Of a DNA stretch of 64,000 bases, positions 17,321 through 26,461 are shown one piece after another. Source of the DNA: Luteolibacter pohnpeiensis (GTDB lineage: Bacteria; Verrucomicrobiota; Verrucomicrobiia; Verrucomicrobiales; Akkermansiaceae); the NCBI RefSeq assembly GCF_016595435.1, contig NZ_JAENIJ010000006.1:1-64000 (forward strand), read 5' to 3'. How positions within the stretch are numbered: position 1 is the stretch's first letter; every line of letters starts with the position of its first letter. Made by a program: the position numbers and the translations under genes. A model generated the notes under the pieces. It made no database searches. It was not told the DNA's origin and saw only the letters and a list, made by a program, of their open reading frames with translations.

Positions 17321-18226
17321 CTATTTCACGATCCGGCGGATCCAGGTGTCGAGAAGGGAAGGCCATTCGGCAAGGTCGCCTTTGCCATGGAGTCCGTAAC
17401 CGTGGCCACCGGTTTCAAAAAGATGAAGGCTGACGGGAACGTGGTTGGCCTTGCAGGCGCTGGCAAAATTCAGGCTGTTGCGGCAATCGACACCGTCATC
17501 GGCGGTGGTTAGCAGGAAAACCGGCGGGGTGTCCTTGGTGACCGCCTTTTCAGTCGAGAGTTTCTCGATCATTTCGTCGCTCGGATTTTCGCCCAGCAAA
17601 CGTCGGCGTGATCCGCTGTGGGTCAGGCCGTTTTCCATCGTGATGACCGGGTAGATCAGGATGGCGAAATCCGGCCTGCAGCTTTGCTGGTCGATTGGAT
17701 CTTTCGTTTCTTGGTCGAAGGTATCTCCAAAACGGGTGGCGCAGAGGCTGGCAAGATGGCCACCGGCCGATGAACCCATCACGCCGACTTTTTTGGGGTC
17801 GATGTGCCAGGCAGCCGCATTTTCCCGGACCGTGCGGATGGCGCGGCGCGCATCGAGAAAAGGCACCGGGTATCCATAGTGCAGTGCGTCCTGACCGCTC
17901 ACCCGATATTTAACGACCATGCCGAGAATCCCGCGTTCGGCGAGCCATTTGGCGTATTCATGGCCTTCGTGATTCATGGCATCGAAGGTATAGCCGCCAC
18001 CTGGAAAGATGACCACTGCGGCCCCCGTCGCCTTCTCCTTGTCAGGAAGATAGAGCATGTATTGAGGAACCTCTACGTCGGTGGTCCGGCCACCATCGCC
18101 GACTTTTTCCGTCCCGGCAGGAGGTCTGGGCGCACCCGGAGCCTCAGTCGGCCACAAATCCTTCCATTGGGCGGCAGCGATTGAAGTCAAAGCGAACAGG
18201 GCGAGAAGCGTGCGTTGGAAGAGCAT
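17321..18226 (-). CDS. Secreted alpha/beta-hydrolase, probable carbohydrate esterase
   Basis: This 301-aa protein has a signal peptide (MLFQRTLLALFALTSIAAA) and an alpha/beta-hydrolase fold. The oxyanion-hole motif is VIFPGGGY, the nucleophile is in GSSAGGHLAS, the acid is near LLTTADDGVD, and the catalytic His lies in FETGGHGYGL. This arrangement resembles acetyl-xylan or feruloyl esterases of the BD-FAE kind that remove acyl groups from polysaccharides. I chose the ATG at 18226 over a TTG five codons upstream because it begins the signal peptide cleanly. It lies 93 nt upstream of the sulfatase on the same strand. Confidence 0.85.
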   Translation of the reverse strand: MLFQRTLLALFALTSIAAAQWKDLWPTEAPGAPRPPAGTEKVGDGGRTTDVEVPQYMLYLPDKEKATGAAVVIFPGGGYTFDAMNHEGHEYAKWLAERGILGMVVKYRVSGQDALHYGYPVPFLDARRAIRTVRENAAAWHIDPKKVGVMGSSAGGHLASLCATRFGDTFDQETKDPIDQQSCRPDFAILIYPVITMENGLTHSGSRRRLLGENPSDEMIEKLSTEKAVTKDTPPVFLLTTADDGVDCRNSLNFASACKANHVPVSLHLFETGGHGYGLHGKGDLAEWPSLLDTWIRRIVK

Positions 18227-18327
18227 GGTGGGTTTTTGCAAATTTACTACGGATTCGTAAACTTGAGGCTTTCATCACTCCGCTCCGAACTTCGAGGGTG
18301 GCTCCAAGCACCGCTTGCCTGCCGTGC

Positions 18328-18750
18328 TCAGGATTTTTCCGGCAGTTTGATCCGTGCGGGGACTTCCTTGATGGGAATGCCGGCTTTGGTGAGGGCTTCC
18401 CAAACCGAAAGCAGGCGCTCCAGCGGGAGCTTGCGGTCTGCTTCGAGCTCAAGCTTGCGACCGGGATTCTGCTTTTGAAAAGCCGCCAGGTAGGACTCCA
18501 GTAGCCCTTCCGGCACGGCTAGCGAATCGAGAGTGATGTTGCCGAGCGCGTCGACGGCGATGACCGATCGCTGCTCGGTGGTGGTGTCGGAAGGGATTTC
18601 ATGCACGGTCGGTAGATCGATGCTGAGGATTTCCCGCGGCTTTTTGAAGGTGGTGGAAACCACGAAAAAGATCAGCAGGATCAACAGGATGTCGATCATC
18701 GGCACGACCTGGATCTGCGCTCTGGTCCGACTGGAGCGATACAAATTCAT
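18328..18750 (-). CDS. exbD: ExbD/TolR-type proton-channel protein
   Basis: This 140-aa inner-membrane protein has one transmembrane helix (about 13-35, VVPMIDILLILLIFFVVSTTF) with the essential proton-carrying Asp at position 20. A periplasmic domain follows. ExbD works with ExbB to couple the proton gradient to TonB. It is the last of three genes tonB-exbB-exbD, 3 nt after exbB. The C-terminal domain (about 60-140) carries the expected short beta/alpha elements (ALGNITLDSLAV, LELEADRKLPLERLL). It could equally be named TolR, but the tonB-like neighbour favours ExbD. Confidence 0.88.
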   Translation of the reverse strand: MNLYRSSRTRAQIQVVPMIDILLILLIFFVVSTTFKKPREILSIDLPTVHEIPSDTTTEQRSVIAVDALGNITLDSLAVPEGLLESYLAAFQKQNPGRKLELEADRKLPLERLLSVWEALTKAGIPIKEVPARIKLPEKS

Positions 18751-18753
18751 GGA

Positions 18754-19404
18754 TCAGGCGTGGGGGTTTTTGCGTTGGCAGGCGCTGACCAGATCAGAAA
18801 GCAGGATTTCCAGCCGGGCGGTGAGGATCTCGATTTTCCGCAGGAAATAACCGTGGGCGATCACGCAGGGCACGGCGATGGCGAGGCCGAAAATGGTGGT
18901 GTAGAGCGCTTCGGCGATGCCGAGGGCGATGCGCGAGTTGTCGTTGGTTTCGCCAAGTCCTCGGAAAATCGTAACGAGTCCGGATGCGGTGCCGAGAAGG
19001 CCAAGCAAGGGAGCCACGGTGATGACGATATCGAGCACGCCGATTCCGGAGTGAAGCCGGACGTTTTCTTCGCGCGATGCCGCTTCTACGGCCTGGATGA
19101 TTTCCTCACGTGGTTTGCCGCGATGCTTGATGGTCACGGCGGCGAGTCGCGCCAAGGTGCTTTGTCCTGCCTGGATTTCGCGCAGCGCGGCGTCGTTGTT
19201 TTTCGCGGACTCCGGAAAGGAGGCGAGGCTGCGTGACAGACTTGGTGGGATGATGCGGCTTGGGGCGAGGGAGAGATATTTGTAAATCACCGCCATGACC
19301 CCGGCAACGGAGGTGAGGATCAGCGGGTAAATGAAGGGACCGCTCTTGAAAAAGAAATCGGTAAGGGCATTGGACTTGGGGGCCAGGGCGAGGATTTCGA
19401 ACAT
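18754..19404 (-). CDS. exbB: ExbB/TolQ-type proton-channel protein
   Basis: This 216-aa MotA/TolQ/ExbB-family protein has three membrane segments: about 18-42 (FIYPLILTSVAGVMAVIYKYL), about 126-147 (IVITVAPLLGLLGTASGLVTIF) and about 156-186 (IAEALYTTIFGLAIAVPCVIAHGYF). The LLGLLGTASGLVTIF and AEALYTTIFGLAIAVP motifs line the proton path in the family. With ExbD it powers the TonB-like protein encoded 9 nt upstream. The close spacing indicates an operon. Confidence 0.9.
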   Translation of the reverse strand: MFEILALAPKSNALTDFFFKSGPFIYPLILTSVAGVMAVIYKYLSLAPSRIIPPSLSRSLASFPESAKNNDAALREIQAGQSTLARLAAVTIKHRGKPREEIIQAVEAASREENVRLHSGIGVLDIVITVAPLLGLLGTASGLVTIFRGLGETNDNSRIALGIAEALYTTIFGLAIAVPCVIAHGYFLRKIEILTARLEILLSDLVSACQRKNPHA

Positions 19405-19413
19405 GTGGATCGG

Positions 19414-20607
19414 TTAGAAGTAGAAGTTGAAGATGAGTTCCAGTGGCTCGTCGGCGTATTCTTCCCGCACTCCCTTGGGCATGGCGGGGATGGCGGCATC
19501 GCGGATGGAATTGAGGGTGAATCCTTTCTGGATTTGGCCGGTTTCCATTTCACCGACAAATTCCACACTGCGGACTTTGCCCGATGGCTCGACGAAGAAT
19601 CGGACCGTGAGGTAGCCCGGGATGATGAAATCGCGATTTCGCACGCAGTTGAGCTGCCACTCGCGTTCCACGGCTTTGCTGATGGCGGCTTGATAGCGGC
19701 CCAATGGCGTGTCCGCGACATCGTGAGAACTGCGGCCGGTGCGTGAGATATTGCCGCGGATTGCGGTTTTCCGCTGATAGCCACTGAATCCGGGTTTGCC
19801 TGATGCGGGCGGGGTTGCGGGTTTTTCTGGCTGCGGTGTTTCGGCATCCGCCTGCTGTTTTTCCTGCTCTTTCTCCGGCGGGGTGTCCTCCTTGGTGACT
19901 TCTTCCTCTGGCTTGGCCTCTTCCTTTTCCTCTACCGGCGGAGCATCATGAGGCGTTTCCCCCGGGATTTCCTTGGGCACCGGGACATCGACCGGATTCG
20001 GTCCGTCTACCAATGCTTCCCGCGGAGGCGTGGCTGGCGGTGGAGGTGGCGGATTCGCGGGTTTTGCCGATGCCTCTTGGGGTGGTGTCGGAGGCGTTTC
20101 CGGAGCGGGTGGAACGGGAGGCATCGGTTGATCCGCAGTTTCGGCCTCCGCGGAATGATCGAGATCGCCTTCCTGATAATCGCTCTCGGTTGTTTCCATT
20201 TCCTCGTTATTGCGAGGATCAATACCGGCCTGCGAGGGGAGAGCTGGTGCCGATTCATCAGGCGGGCGGTCGCTGGTCGCCTGGGTATCGCGTTCGCCCA
20301 TGAAGGCAGGTTTGTCCGGGCGTTTGCCGCGTTGATCCTCCGAAGTGCGGGCAAATTTCGGGTCGGCTGCCGGTGGAGTGGGTGCTTTCTCCGCAACGGC
20401 CTGGAAGAGATCCGGCGAAATCAAAACCGAAGCCTCGCGCGGTGACTCCTGCGGTTTGGGCGGAGTGGACGTTGGTTTCTCCGGTAAGATGATGGAAGCA
20501 ATCCCTAGAAGCGCGAGAAGGGACAGGTTGATCAAGACAGACGCCGCGAAGGCGACCGCCCAAAGGCGACCGTCACCATGCATTGTGGCTGACTTTCGTT
20601 TTCCCAT
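19414..20607 (-). CDS. TonB-like energy transducer with a long Pro/Glu-rich linker
   Basis: The 397-aa protein has an N-terminal membrane anchor (about 12-42, [27 protein letters not shown]). A linker of more than 200 residues rich in Pro, Glu, Lys and Ala follows, then a C-terminal TonB-type domain (about 300-397) with [20 protein letters not shown]. TonB spans the periplasm and pulls on outer-membrane receptors using energy from ExbBD, encoded just downstream. The long linker fits a periplasm-spanning role. I chose the ATG at 20607; a GTG 15 nt upstream and an ATG at 20583 are alternatives. No TonB-dependent receptor lies in the window. Confidence 0.82.
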   Translation of the reverse strand: MGKRKSATMHGDGRLWAVAFAASVLINLSLLALLGIASIILPEKPTSTPPKPQESPREASVLISPDLFQAVAEKAPTPPAADPKFARTSEDQRGKRPDKPAFMGERDTQATSDRPPDESAPALPSQAGIDPRNNEEMETTESDYQEGDLDHSAEAETADQPMPPVPPAPETPPTPPQEASAKPANPPPPPPATPPREALVDGPNPVDVPVPKEIPGETPHDAPPVEEKEEAKPEEEVTKEDTPPEKEQEKQQADAETPQPEKPATPPASGKPGFSGYQRKTAIRGNISRTGRSSHDVADTPLGRYQAAISKAVEREWQLNCVRNRDFIIPGYLTVRFFVEPSGKVRSVEFVGEMETGQIQKGFTLNSIRDAAIPAMPKGVREEYADEPLELIFNFYF

Positions 20608-20854
20608 TGGCGGACGCCGCACATGTTTGGCTCAAAACAGGTTCCATGCAATGCATGATTTTCGCCAGTATGGTGGATTTTATGTCTCCAAGTTTTTTGG
20701 CAGGATTGTGCGGCTTATCAGGTATTTGGGTTTGAATTGGCAAATTTTAAATAGGATAAGCCGGAATTGTGGCAACTTTGCCTCAAAAACCTCAATTTTC
20801 GGTTTGCTTGACGGGGTGATCTGGGGTTTTCTCGCTCCCCAACCCTCATTTTTC

Positions 20855-22582
20855 ATGAGCAAAGCACAGATTGACGGCGCACAGGCGCTCATCCAGACGC
20901 TCGATGACCTCGGCATCGAATTCATCTTCGGCTACTCCGGTGGAGCAGCCATTCCTATTTTCGACGCGCTCGAAACGGTCAAGACGAAGATGAAGTTCAT
21001 CCTCGTCCGCCACGAGCAAGGCGCTGTCCATATGGCTGACGGCTACGCGCGCGCCACCGGCAAACCGGCTGCGGTTCTGGTCACATCCGGACCAGGTGCG
21101 GGCAATACCGTGACAGGCCTGATGACCGCCATGATGGATTCGGTACCGATGATCGTCATTTCCGGTCAAACCGTGACCTGGATGCTCGGCAAGGATGCTT
21201 TCCAGGAGGCAGACATTTTCGGCATCACCATTCCGGTGGTGAAGCACAACTATTTGGTGAAAGACACCAACTCGCTGCCGCGCATTGCCCGGGAAGCACA
21301 TCACATTGCAACAACGGGCCGACCAGGTCCGGTGTTGATCGATATTCCGAAAGACATCTCCTCGGGTGCATTCACGGGTGATATGAACCCGCCATTCCAA
21401 CTTCCGGGGTATGATCCGAAGAGTGCCTTTGAGATCGATGCGAACGCGGTAAAAGCTGCCGCTGAGCTGATCTCCCAGGCCAAGCGCCCGGTGATTCTCG
21501 CTGGTCAAGGCTGCATGATCGCACGTGCCGACAAGGAGCTGCGTTACCTCGCGGAAACCTTGAACGCGCCGGTCACTTCCACGTTGCTCGGCAAGGGAGT
21601 TTTCCCGGAGACCCACCCACTTTCCTTGGGAATGCTGGGCATGCACGGCACCGCCTACGCCAACAAGGCGATGATCGAGTGCGATCTGCTCATCAACATC
21701 GGTTCGCGGTTTGATGACCGGATCATCGGCAATCCGGCAAAATTCTGCTCTTCGGCGAAGATCATCCACATCGACATCGATCCGGCGGAGGCTGGAAAAA
21801 TGATCCAGCCGGACGTGATGATCGTCGGCGATGCGAAGGCGGTGCTTTCGGAAATCAACGAAAAGGTCGGCCCGCTTGAGACCGAAGAATGGCTGGTGAA
21901 GCTCGATGGCTATAAAAAGAAATACCCGCTCGGCTACAAAAAGCAGGGTGGTCTGCGCATGCAGCAGGTCATCGACGAGTTGTATGAACTCACCGAGGGC
22001 AAGGCCATTGTTTCGACAGACGTCGGCCAGCACCAGATGTGGGCCGCACAGTTTTACAAGAACCACGAATCGTTCCATTGGCTCTCATCCGGTGGTGCTG
22101 GAACCATGGGATTTGGTTTCCCGGCAGCGATCGGTGCCCAGCTGGCGCATCCGGAAAAAACCGTGATCTCCATTTCCGGAGACGGTGGATTCCAGATGAC
22201 CTTGTTCGAATTGGCCACGGCGCAGATCCACAAGTTGCCGATCAAGATCGTGGTGCTGAACAACCACTACCTCGGCATGGTTCGCCAGTGGCAGGAGCTT
22301 TTCTACGAAGATCGCACCTCGGGTGTGGACCTCGTTGGGAACCCGGATTTCTGCAAACTGGCAGCCGCTTACGGCATCCCGTCCGTGTTCATCAAACGCC
22401 CGGCGGATGTCACCAAACAGCTGGAAAAGGCGCTGGCATATAATGACGGGCCGATCCTGATCCACGCGGAGTGCGTGAAGACCGACAATGTTTTCCCGAT
22501 GATCCCATCCGGTGCACCGCTTGAGGAAATGATCATCGAAGCGCCGAAGACGAAGATGGAAAAACCCATCGGTTCCACGTGA
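20855..22582 (+). CDS. ilvB: Acetolactate synthase large (catalytic) subunit
   Basis: This 575-aa thiamine-diphosphate enzyme condenses two pyruvates, or pyruvate with 2-oxobutyrate, in the first common step of valine, leucine and isoleucine synthesis. The cofactor-activating Glu is in [18 protein letters not shown], and the diphosphate-binding motif runs from SGDGGFQMT to LNNHYLG. The start at 20855 ([16 protein letters not shown]) gives the family N-terminus. The frame stays open 170 codons upstream, but that part overlaps the divergent tonB gene and is not protein-like. An early family motif reads GYSGGA where GYPGGA is usual. ilvN follows after 44 nt. Confidence 0.95.
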   Translation: MSKAQIDGAQALIQTLDDLGIEFIFGYSGGAAIPIFDALETVKTKMKFILVRHEQGAVHMADGYARATGKPAAVLVTSGPGAGNTVTGLMTAMMDSVPMIVISGQTVTWMLGKDAFQEADIFGITIPVVKHNYLVKDTNSLPRIAREAHHIATTGRPGPVLIDIPKDISSGAFTGDMNPPFQLPGYDPKSAFEIDANAVKAAAELISQAKRPVILAGQGCMIARADKELRYLAETLNAPVTSTLLGKGVFPETHPLSLGMLGMHGTAYANKAMIECDLLINIGSRFDDRIIGNPAKFCSSAKIIHIDIDPAEAGKMIQPDVMIVGDAKAVLSEINEKVGPLETEEWLVKLDGYKKKYPLGYKKQGGLRMQQVIDELYELTEGKAIVSTDVGQHQMWAAQFYKNHESFHWLSSGGAGTMGFGFPAAIGAQLAHPEKTVISISGDGGFQMTLFELATAQIHKLPIKIVVLNNHYLGMVRQWQELFYEDRTSGVDLVGNPDFCKLAAAYGIPSVFIKRPADVTKQLEKALAYNDGPILIHAECVKTDNVFPMIPSGAPLEEMIIEAPKTKMEKPIGST

Positions 22583-22626
22583 TTCGAAAAGCCCATCACT
22601 GAGTTTCATTCTACCCTTTTTCGAAA

Positions 22627-23169
22627 ATGTCTACGATCGTAACCACCGACACCCCGTCGCCGAATCCGGCAAAAATCCGTGGCGGGACTCATACGCTTTC
22701 CATCCTGGTCAACAACGCTCCTGGAGTTCTGATGCGCATTTGCCAGGTCTTCTCCCGGCGTGCCTTCAACATTGATTCCCTCGTTGTCTCCCAAGGTCGA
22801 AATGGCCACTTTTCACGGATGACCATTGGGATTTCCGGAGATCCGAACGGGCTGCATCAGATCATCATGCAGGTCTCCAAATTGGTCGATGTGATCCATT
22901 GCTCCGAGCACAATCTGGATGCGGCGGTCACCAAGGAAATGATGTTGATCAAGCTCAAGTGCTCGCCTGCGGAGCGTTCGCAAGCGCTGCAGATCACCGA
23001 GCACTTCGGCGGAAAAACCGTGGATCTGACACCGGTTTCAATGATTGTGATGATCAACGGTGACAGTCCGAAATTGGATGCTGCCGTGGCGATGTTTTCC
23101 CAATTCGACATCATCGAGACGGTGCGCACCGGCAAGGTCGTGATGGCCCGCGGCGAGATGCCGACCTGA
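22627..23169 (+). CDS. ilvN: Acetolactate synthase small (regulatory) subunit
   Basis: The 180-aa protein has an N-terminal ACT domain (about 22-95; HTLSILVNNAPGVLMRICQVFSRRAFNIDSL) that binds valine and gives feedback inhibition. The small-subunit C-terminal domain follows (about 100-175; FGGKTVDLTPVSMIVMINGD). It joins IlvB to form the holoenzyme. It lies 44 nt downstream of ilvB on the same strand, so the two are cotranscribed. The length is close to that of IlvH/IlvN from other bacteria. Confidence 0.93.
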   Translation: MSTIVTTDTPSPNPAKIRGGTHTLSILVNNAPGVLMRICQVFSRRAFNIDSLVVSQGRNGHFSRMTIGISGDPNGLHQIIMQVSKLVDVIHCSEHNLDAAVTKEMMLIKLKCSPAERSQALQITEHFGGKTVDLTPVSMIVMINGDSPKLDAAVAMFSQFDIIETVRTGKVVMARGEMPT

Positions 23170-23183
23170 TCCAGGTCGGGCAT
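23158..23183 (+). terminator. Hairpin at the 3' end of ilvN, possible terminator
   Basis: CCGACCT at 23161-23167 pairs with AGGTCGG at 23173-23179, and flanking ATG/CAT extend the stem past a bulged G. The stem overlaps the last codons and stop of ilvN. Only a weak T-rich stretch (ttgtcaattttgt) follows, so terminator activity is uncertain. Confidence 0.4.
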
Positions 23184-23220
23184 TTGTCAATTTTGTAACT
23201 ACAGCTGGATTGCTCGAGGG

Positions 23221-23296
23221 GGCACCAATGAGGAACCATCGTGTTTAAGTGTGGCACGATGTGTGCTCATTGGTGCTCTTCGGCTTTTTCGAAGAG
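23221..23296 (+). promoter_or_regulatory. Tandem strong hairpins in the leader of the PEP-CTERM gene
   Basis: GCACCAATGAG at 23222-23232 is exactly complementary to CTCATTGGTGC at 23266-23276. Inside it CATCGTG (23237-23243) pairs with CACGATG (23255-23261), giving a two-stage stem with a symmetric 4x4 internal loop. A second hairpin starts at the last base of the first: CTCTTCG (23276-23282) with CGAAGAG (23290-23296), with a gctttt loop. The block ends 26 nt before the ATG at 23323. It may be a structured 5' leader, a small RNA or a protein-binding RNA. It matches no riboswitch class I know. Confidence 0.5.
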
Positions 23297-23322
23297 TCAA
23301 TTAAAAATCGAATCCAGCTCCT

Positions 23323-23970
23323 ATGAAATTGAAACTCGCTCTATTTTCTGCGGTCGCATTGGCTGCTGCTCAGTCCTCTAAAGGTGCCTTGATCATCAGC
23401 CAGTACTACGAAGGCTCCTCCCTTAATAAGTACATCGAAATTACGAATACTTCTTCCACCAGTATTGATCTGGGAGCTGAGAGTTATTACTTGGCACTCT
23501 TTTCGAATGGAAACCGTGAAATTTGGAAAACTGATGGCACACCAACCGCCACAATCGCATTAACAGGAACGATCGTTGCGGGTGAAACCTTGGTGTTTAT
23601 GAACGCCGGTGCAGTTGATCCCAGCTACGCGTCTACAACTGCTACTACGATTTCTTCAGTTAACTTCAATGGAGATGACTCTGTTGTGATTTATACTGGC
23701 TCTTCGTTCACAACCGCATCAATTGTTGATGTGTTTGGAGCAACCGCGAGTTTATATGCAGATACTAGTTATGTCCGCAATGCTGACGTGCTAACTGGAA
23801 CGACCACTGATTTTGATTCTGCTCAATGGACCCAGTATAGCCTCGCGGATGTTGCGAACGCAGATCCATCCTCCACAGAATACTTGGGAACCCACGTTGT
23901 CATCCCGGAACCCGCCAGCGCACTTCTCGGTGCCTTAGGCTTGGTCGGTTTGCTTCGCCGCCGCCGCTAA
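23323..23970 (+). CDS. Secreted PEP-CTERM protein with a lamin-tail-like domain
   Basis: This 215-aa protein has a signal peptide (to about residue 22, SKGA), a beta-rich domain and a PEP-CTERM sorting tail (PEPASALLGALGLVGLLRRR) at the C-terminus. The beta domain (about 23-130; IISQYYEGSSLNKYIEITN then VVAGETLVFMN) resembles the lamin-tail domain of many secreted bacterial proteins. PEP-CTERM tails are recognised and cut by an exosortase, and the proteins often end up in the exopolysaccharide or on the surface. No exosortase gene is in the window. Codon use appears more AT-rich than in neighbouring housekeeping genes. Confidence 0.82.
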   Translation: MKLKLALFSAVALAAAQSSKGALIISQYYEGSSLNKYIEITNTSSTSIDLGAESYYLALFSNGNREIWKTDGTPTATIALTGTIVAGETLVFMNAGAVDPSYASTTATTISSVNFNGDDSVVIYTGSSFTTASIVDVFGATASLYADTSYVRNADVLTGTTTDFDSAQWTQYSLADVANADPSSTEYLGTHVVIPEPASALLGALGLVGLLRRRR

Positions 23971-24000
23971 GCCGTTTTCTCGGTTCATGGTTTATAAAAC

Positions 24001-24032
24001 CCCGGTGGCTGATTTAGCTACCGGGCTTTTTT
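24001..24032 (+). terminator. Intrinsic terminator between the PEP-CTERM gene and pbpC
   Basis: CCCGGTGGCT at 24001-24010 pairs with AGCTACCGGG at 24016-24025 (one G-T pair) around a 5-nt loop, with six T residues at 24027-24032. A-rich sequence at 23996-23999 gives a U-rich tail on the other strand too, so it may serve both convergent genes. Confidence 0.85.
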
Positions 24033-24043
24033 GTGCTCCAGCA

Positions 24044-26326
24044 TCACATCGATTTCACATGCAGCGTCAGGTGCTGCTGGCTACCGTCGCGCGGATCGGT
24101 TGCGGTAAGGATATGATCTCCGGGAACGAGATGAATCATCGGTTCTGGCGATCCTTGTTCGATTTTCAAGGTTGCCGAACTCCATTGCGCCACGCCGGGG
24201 AGATTGGTGATGGGGCGCAGTTGATCGGAGCCAGAGGGGATTTCCGGATCAATGAGAAAGGTCGCACCATCACGTGGCGAAATGATTTTGAGTGAAGCGA
24301 GCGAGACCGCTTTCGCATTCATCGCCAATTCTCCCCTGCGTTGATTGTAGCTGCTGTTGAACCAGCTGGAGTAGATTGGATCGAGGAGCGCCTTTTGGCC
24401 GTCCACGTTGTAGTCGGATGCTGACGCAAGCATCGGAATTCTGTCCGTTGGCACGAGGTCGCTCACCGCTTGTGGAGCTTGGTTGGCGGTATTGCCTGTC
24501 AGTAATTTTCCGTTGCGGCGATCAATGGTGATTTTGCTCAAACCCTCGGGCATGGCGAACCAGTGAGGCGAGGTTCCTTGATAAAGTTCCAGCATGGTTC
24601 GATGAAAAATGGGTCCGGCGCCATCGATCCCGGATAAGCCTTTCATCGGTTGCTGCTCGAAGTTTCCAGCCCACACGCCGACCGTGAAATCCGGGGTGAA
24701 ACCGACACACCAGTTGTCGTGGAAGTCGGACGAGGTTCCGGTTTTTACGGCGCATCGAAAAGGTAGATCCAGGGGGCCGCCAGGGGTGAAGGCCGGGGCA
24801 CGGGCCGTGGAGTCCGAAAGGATATCGGCCATCAGGTAGGCAGAAATGGCATCGAACCATCGCTTTTTCTCCGTGATCTCAGCTGGAAGAAAAATGGTGG
24901 GAGGAAAGGAAATTCCGCCCCGGGCGATCGCCGCGTAGGCATTTGTTAGGTCGAGCAAACGCACCGGGGCGTTTCCAAGTGTGAGGCCAAGCCCGTAAAA
25001 TTCAGGTTTTTGCTCGAAGGTATCGATGCCCAATTTTTGTAACAAATGATACAGCGGGGTAGGGCCGCCAAGTTCATTCAGTTCGCGCAATGCTGGCACA
25101 TTCAGTGAGCAGGCCAAGGCGGTCCTCAGTGTCACGGGGCCGCGGTAGCACCGGTCGTAATTTTCCGGCAGGTCGAGACCTTGTGGCGTGCGGAACGGGC
25201 TGGGGATATCCGCTAAAATGGAGGCGGGGGTGAGCTTCTCTTGTTGGAATGCCAATAAATAGGTGAATGGTTTAAGGGTGGAGCCGGGAGATCGAGGAAT
25301 CAGCGCGCCATTGAGCTGGCCGCCACGTGGATCGTCCCAAGAGGCGGATGAGACCAAAGCAAGGACTTCCCCGGTGGGATTGTCGATCACCACCACCGCG
25401 GCATGCCGAAGGTTGGAGTCTCTCAATTTCGCGGTTTCTTCCCGCACGATCCGTTCCACGGCTTTCTGCAGCGGTAGATCCAGAGAAGTTCGATGTTTGG
25501 TAGAACCTGTGGAAAAATCCGGTAGCCACGGAGCTGCCCTGGCCTGGCGCAGCGGCCTTAGTTCGAGCGGCTCATGCATCGCCGTTGAAATCCGCGTCGC
25601 CGAATATGCCGGGTTATCAGCGAGCCGTTCCAAGACCATGTTCCGACGTTTTACCGCCCGTTGCGGATGGCGTAATGGATTGAGCCGCGATGGCGCTTGC
25701 GGCAGCCCCGCCAAAAGGGCGGATTCTGCAAGTGAAAGGTCGGCCAGCGGTTTCTGAAAATAAAACCGGGCTGCTTCGGCCGATCCGATCCGGAGGTTCC
25801 CGTAATCCAGCCGGTTGAGATAAGCAGTTAGAATCTGATCCTTGGACCAGATCATTTCCAAATGTCTGGCTGTGAATGCTTCCCGCAGCTTGGTCCCAAG
25901 GTTTCGCTTACGTCTTGGCGACGAAATCTTGATCAGCTGCTGGGTGATGGTCGAGGCCCCGGAAGTCACACGCCGGTGCAGCACAAAATCCCGGGTTGCT
26001 CTGCTGATGGAGAGCAAATCCACTCCACCATGCTCGAAGAACCGCTTATCTTCAGCAGCTAAGGTGCAGGCGAGCAAATCCGGTGGGATATCCTTGAATT
26101 CCAGGGGAATCATTCGGGTGGAATCGCCGAATGTCAGGTGATGTAGCGGCAAGCCATGCCGGTCGGTCAAAATCGGTGAACCCGCCGGGTTTTTGAGTAA
26201 ACGCGGAGGGATGGGAAACGCGAATGGCACTGCGAACCAAATCAGCATGGCCAAGCCCACAACCGCGGCGGTTAAGGTGAGGAGGAGTCGTGGTTTCGGA
26301 AAACGAATCTTCAACAGGCTTCTCAT
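24044..26326 (-). CDS. pbpC: Penicillin-binding protein 1C (bifunctional peptidoglycan synthase)
   Basis: This 760-aa inner-membrane protein has a membrane anchor at about 10-40 and a GT51 transglycosylase domain with the catalytic Glu in AAEDKRFFEHGGVD. A transpeptidase domain follows with SxxK in SPGSTLKPF, SxN in SLNVPAL and KTG in VKTGTSSDF. The C-terminal ~90 residues form the beta-rich domain of PBP1C (ISPRDGATFLIDPEIP). It polymerises and crosslinks glycan strands. I chose the ATG at 26326 (MRSLLKIRFPKPRLLLTL), since the longer open frame adds 47 residues that do not look like protein. The usual partner gene for an alpha-2-macroglobulin-like protein is absent. Confidence 0.92.
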   Translation of the reverse strand: MRSLLKIRFPKPRLLLTLTAAVVGLAMLIWFAVPFAFPIPPRLLKNPAGSPILTDRHGLPLHHLTFGDSTRMIPLEFKDIPPDLLACTLAAEDKRFFEHGGVDLLSISRATRDFVLHRRVTSGASTITQQLIKISSPRRKRNLGTKLREAFTARHLEMIWSKDQILTAYLNRLDYGNLRIGSAEAARFYFQKPLADLSLAESALLAGLPQAPSRLNPLRHPQRAVKRRNMVLERLADNPAYSATRISTAMHEPLELRPLRQARAAPWLPDFSTGSTKHRTSLDLPLQKAVERIVREETAKLRDSNLRHAAVVVIDNPTGEVLALVSSASWDDPRGGQLNGALIPRSPGSTLKPFTYLLAFQQEKLTPASILADIPSPFRTPQGLDLPENYDRCYRGPVTLRTALACSLNVPALRELNELGGPTPLYHLLQKLGIDTFEQKPEFYGLGLTLGNAPVRLLDLTNAYAAIARGGISFPPTIFLPAEITEKKRWFDAISAYLMADILSDSTARAPAFTPGGPLDLPFRCAVKTGTSSDFHDNWCVGFTPDFTVGVWAGNFEQQPMKGLSGIDGAGPIFHRTMLELYQGTSPHWFAMPEGLSKITIDRRNGKLLTGNTANQAPQAVSDLVPTDRIPMLASASDYNVDGQKALLDPIYSSWFNSSYNQRRGELAMNAKAVSLASLKIISPRDGATFLIDPEIPSGSDQLRPITNLPGVAQWSSATLKIEQGSPEPMIHLVPGDHILTATDPRDGSQQHLTLHVKSM

Positions 26327-26461
26327 AAGCGCGATATGCCGATTCTGAAAGAAAGGAAATCCATCCAGAGAACCAGCGAGTGCAACATTTGCCGGTAAAT
26401 CTAGGGGTTTCGAGGCATTTTGAATTGGAAAGATGCTTGGGTGTGGCGTAATGACCAGCGT

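Noticed and set aside
20345-20854. 170 codons in frame upstream of ilvB, including a stretch rich in Ile/Leu/Val
   Set aside because: I considered an N-terminal extension or attenuation leader peptide. The frame has no stop before ilvB, overlaps the divergent tonB gene and shows no alternative hairpins or T tract, so the upstream reading is probably chance.
20846-22078. 410-codon minus-strand frame opposite ilvB
   Set aside because: It is a His/Arg-rich antisense shadow of a conserved gene.
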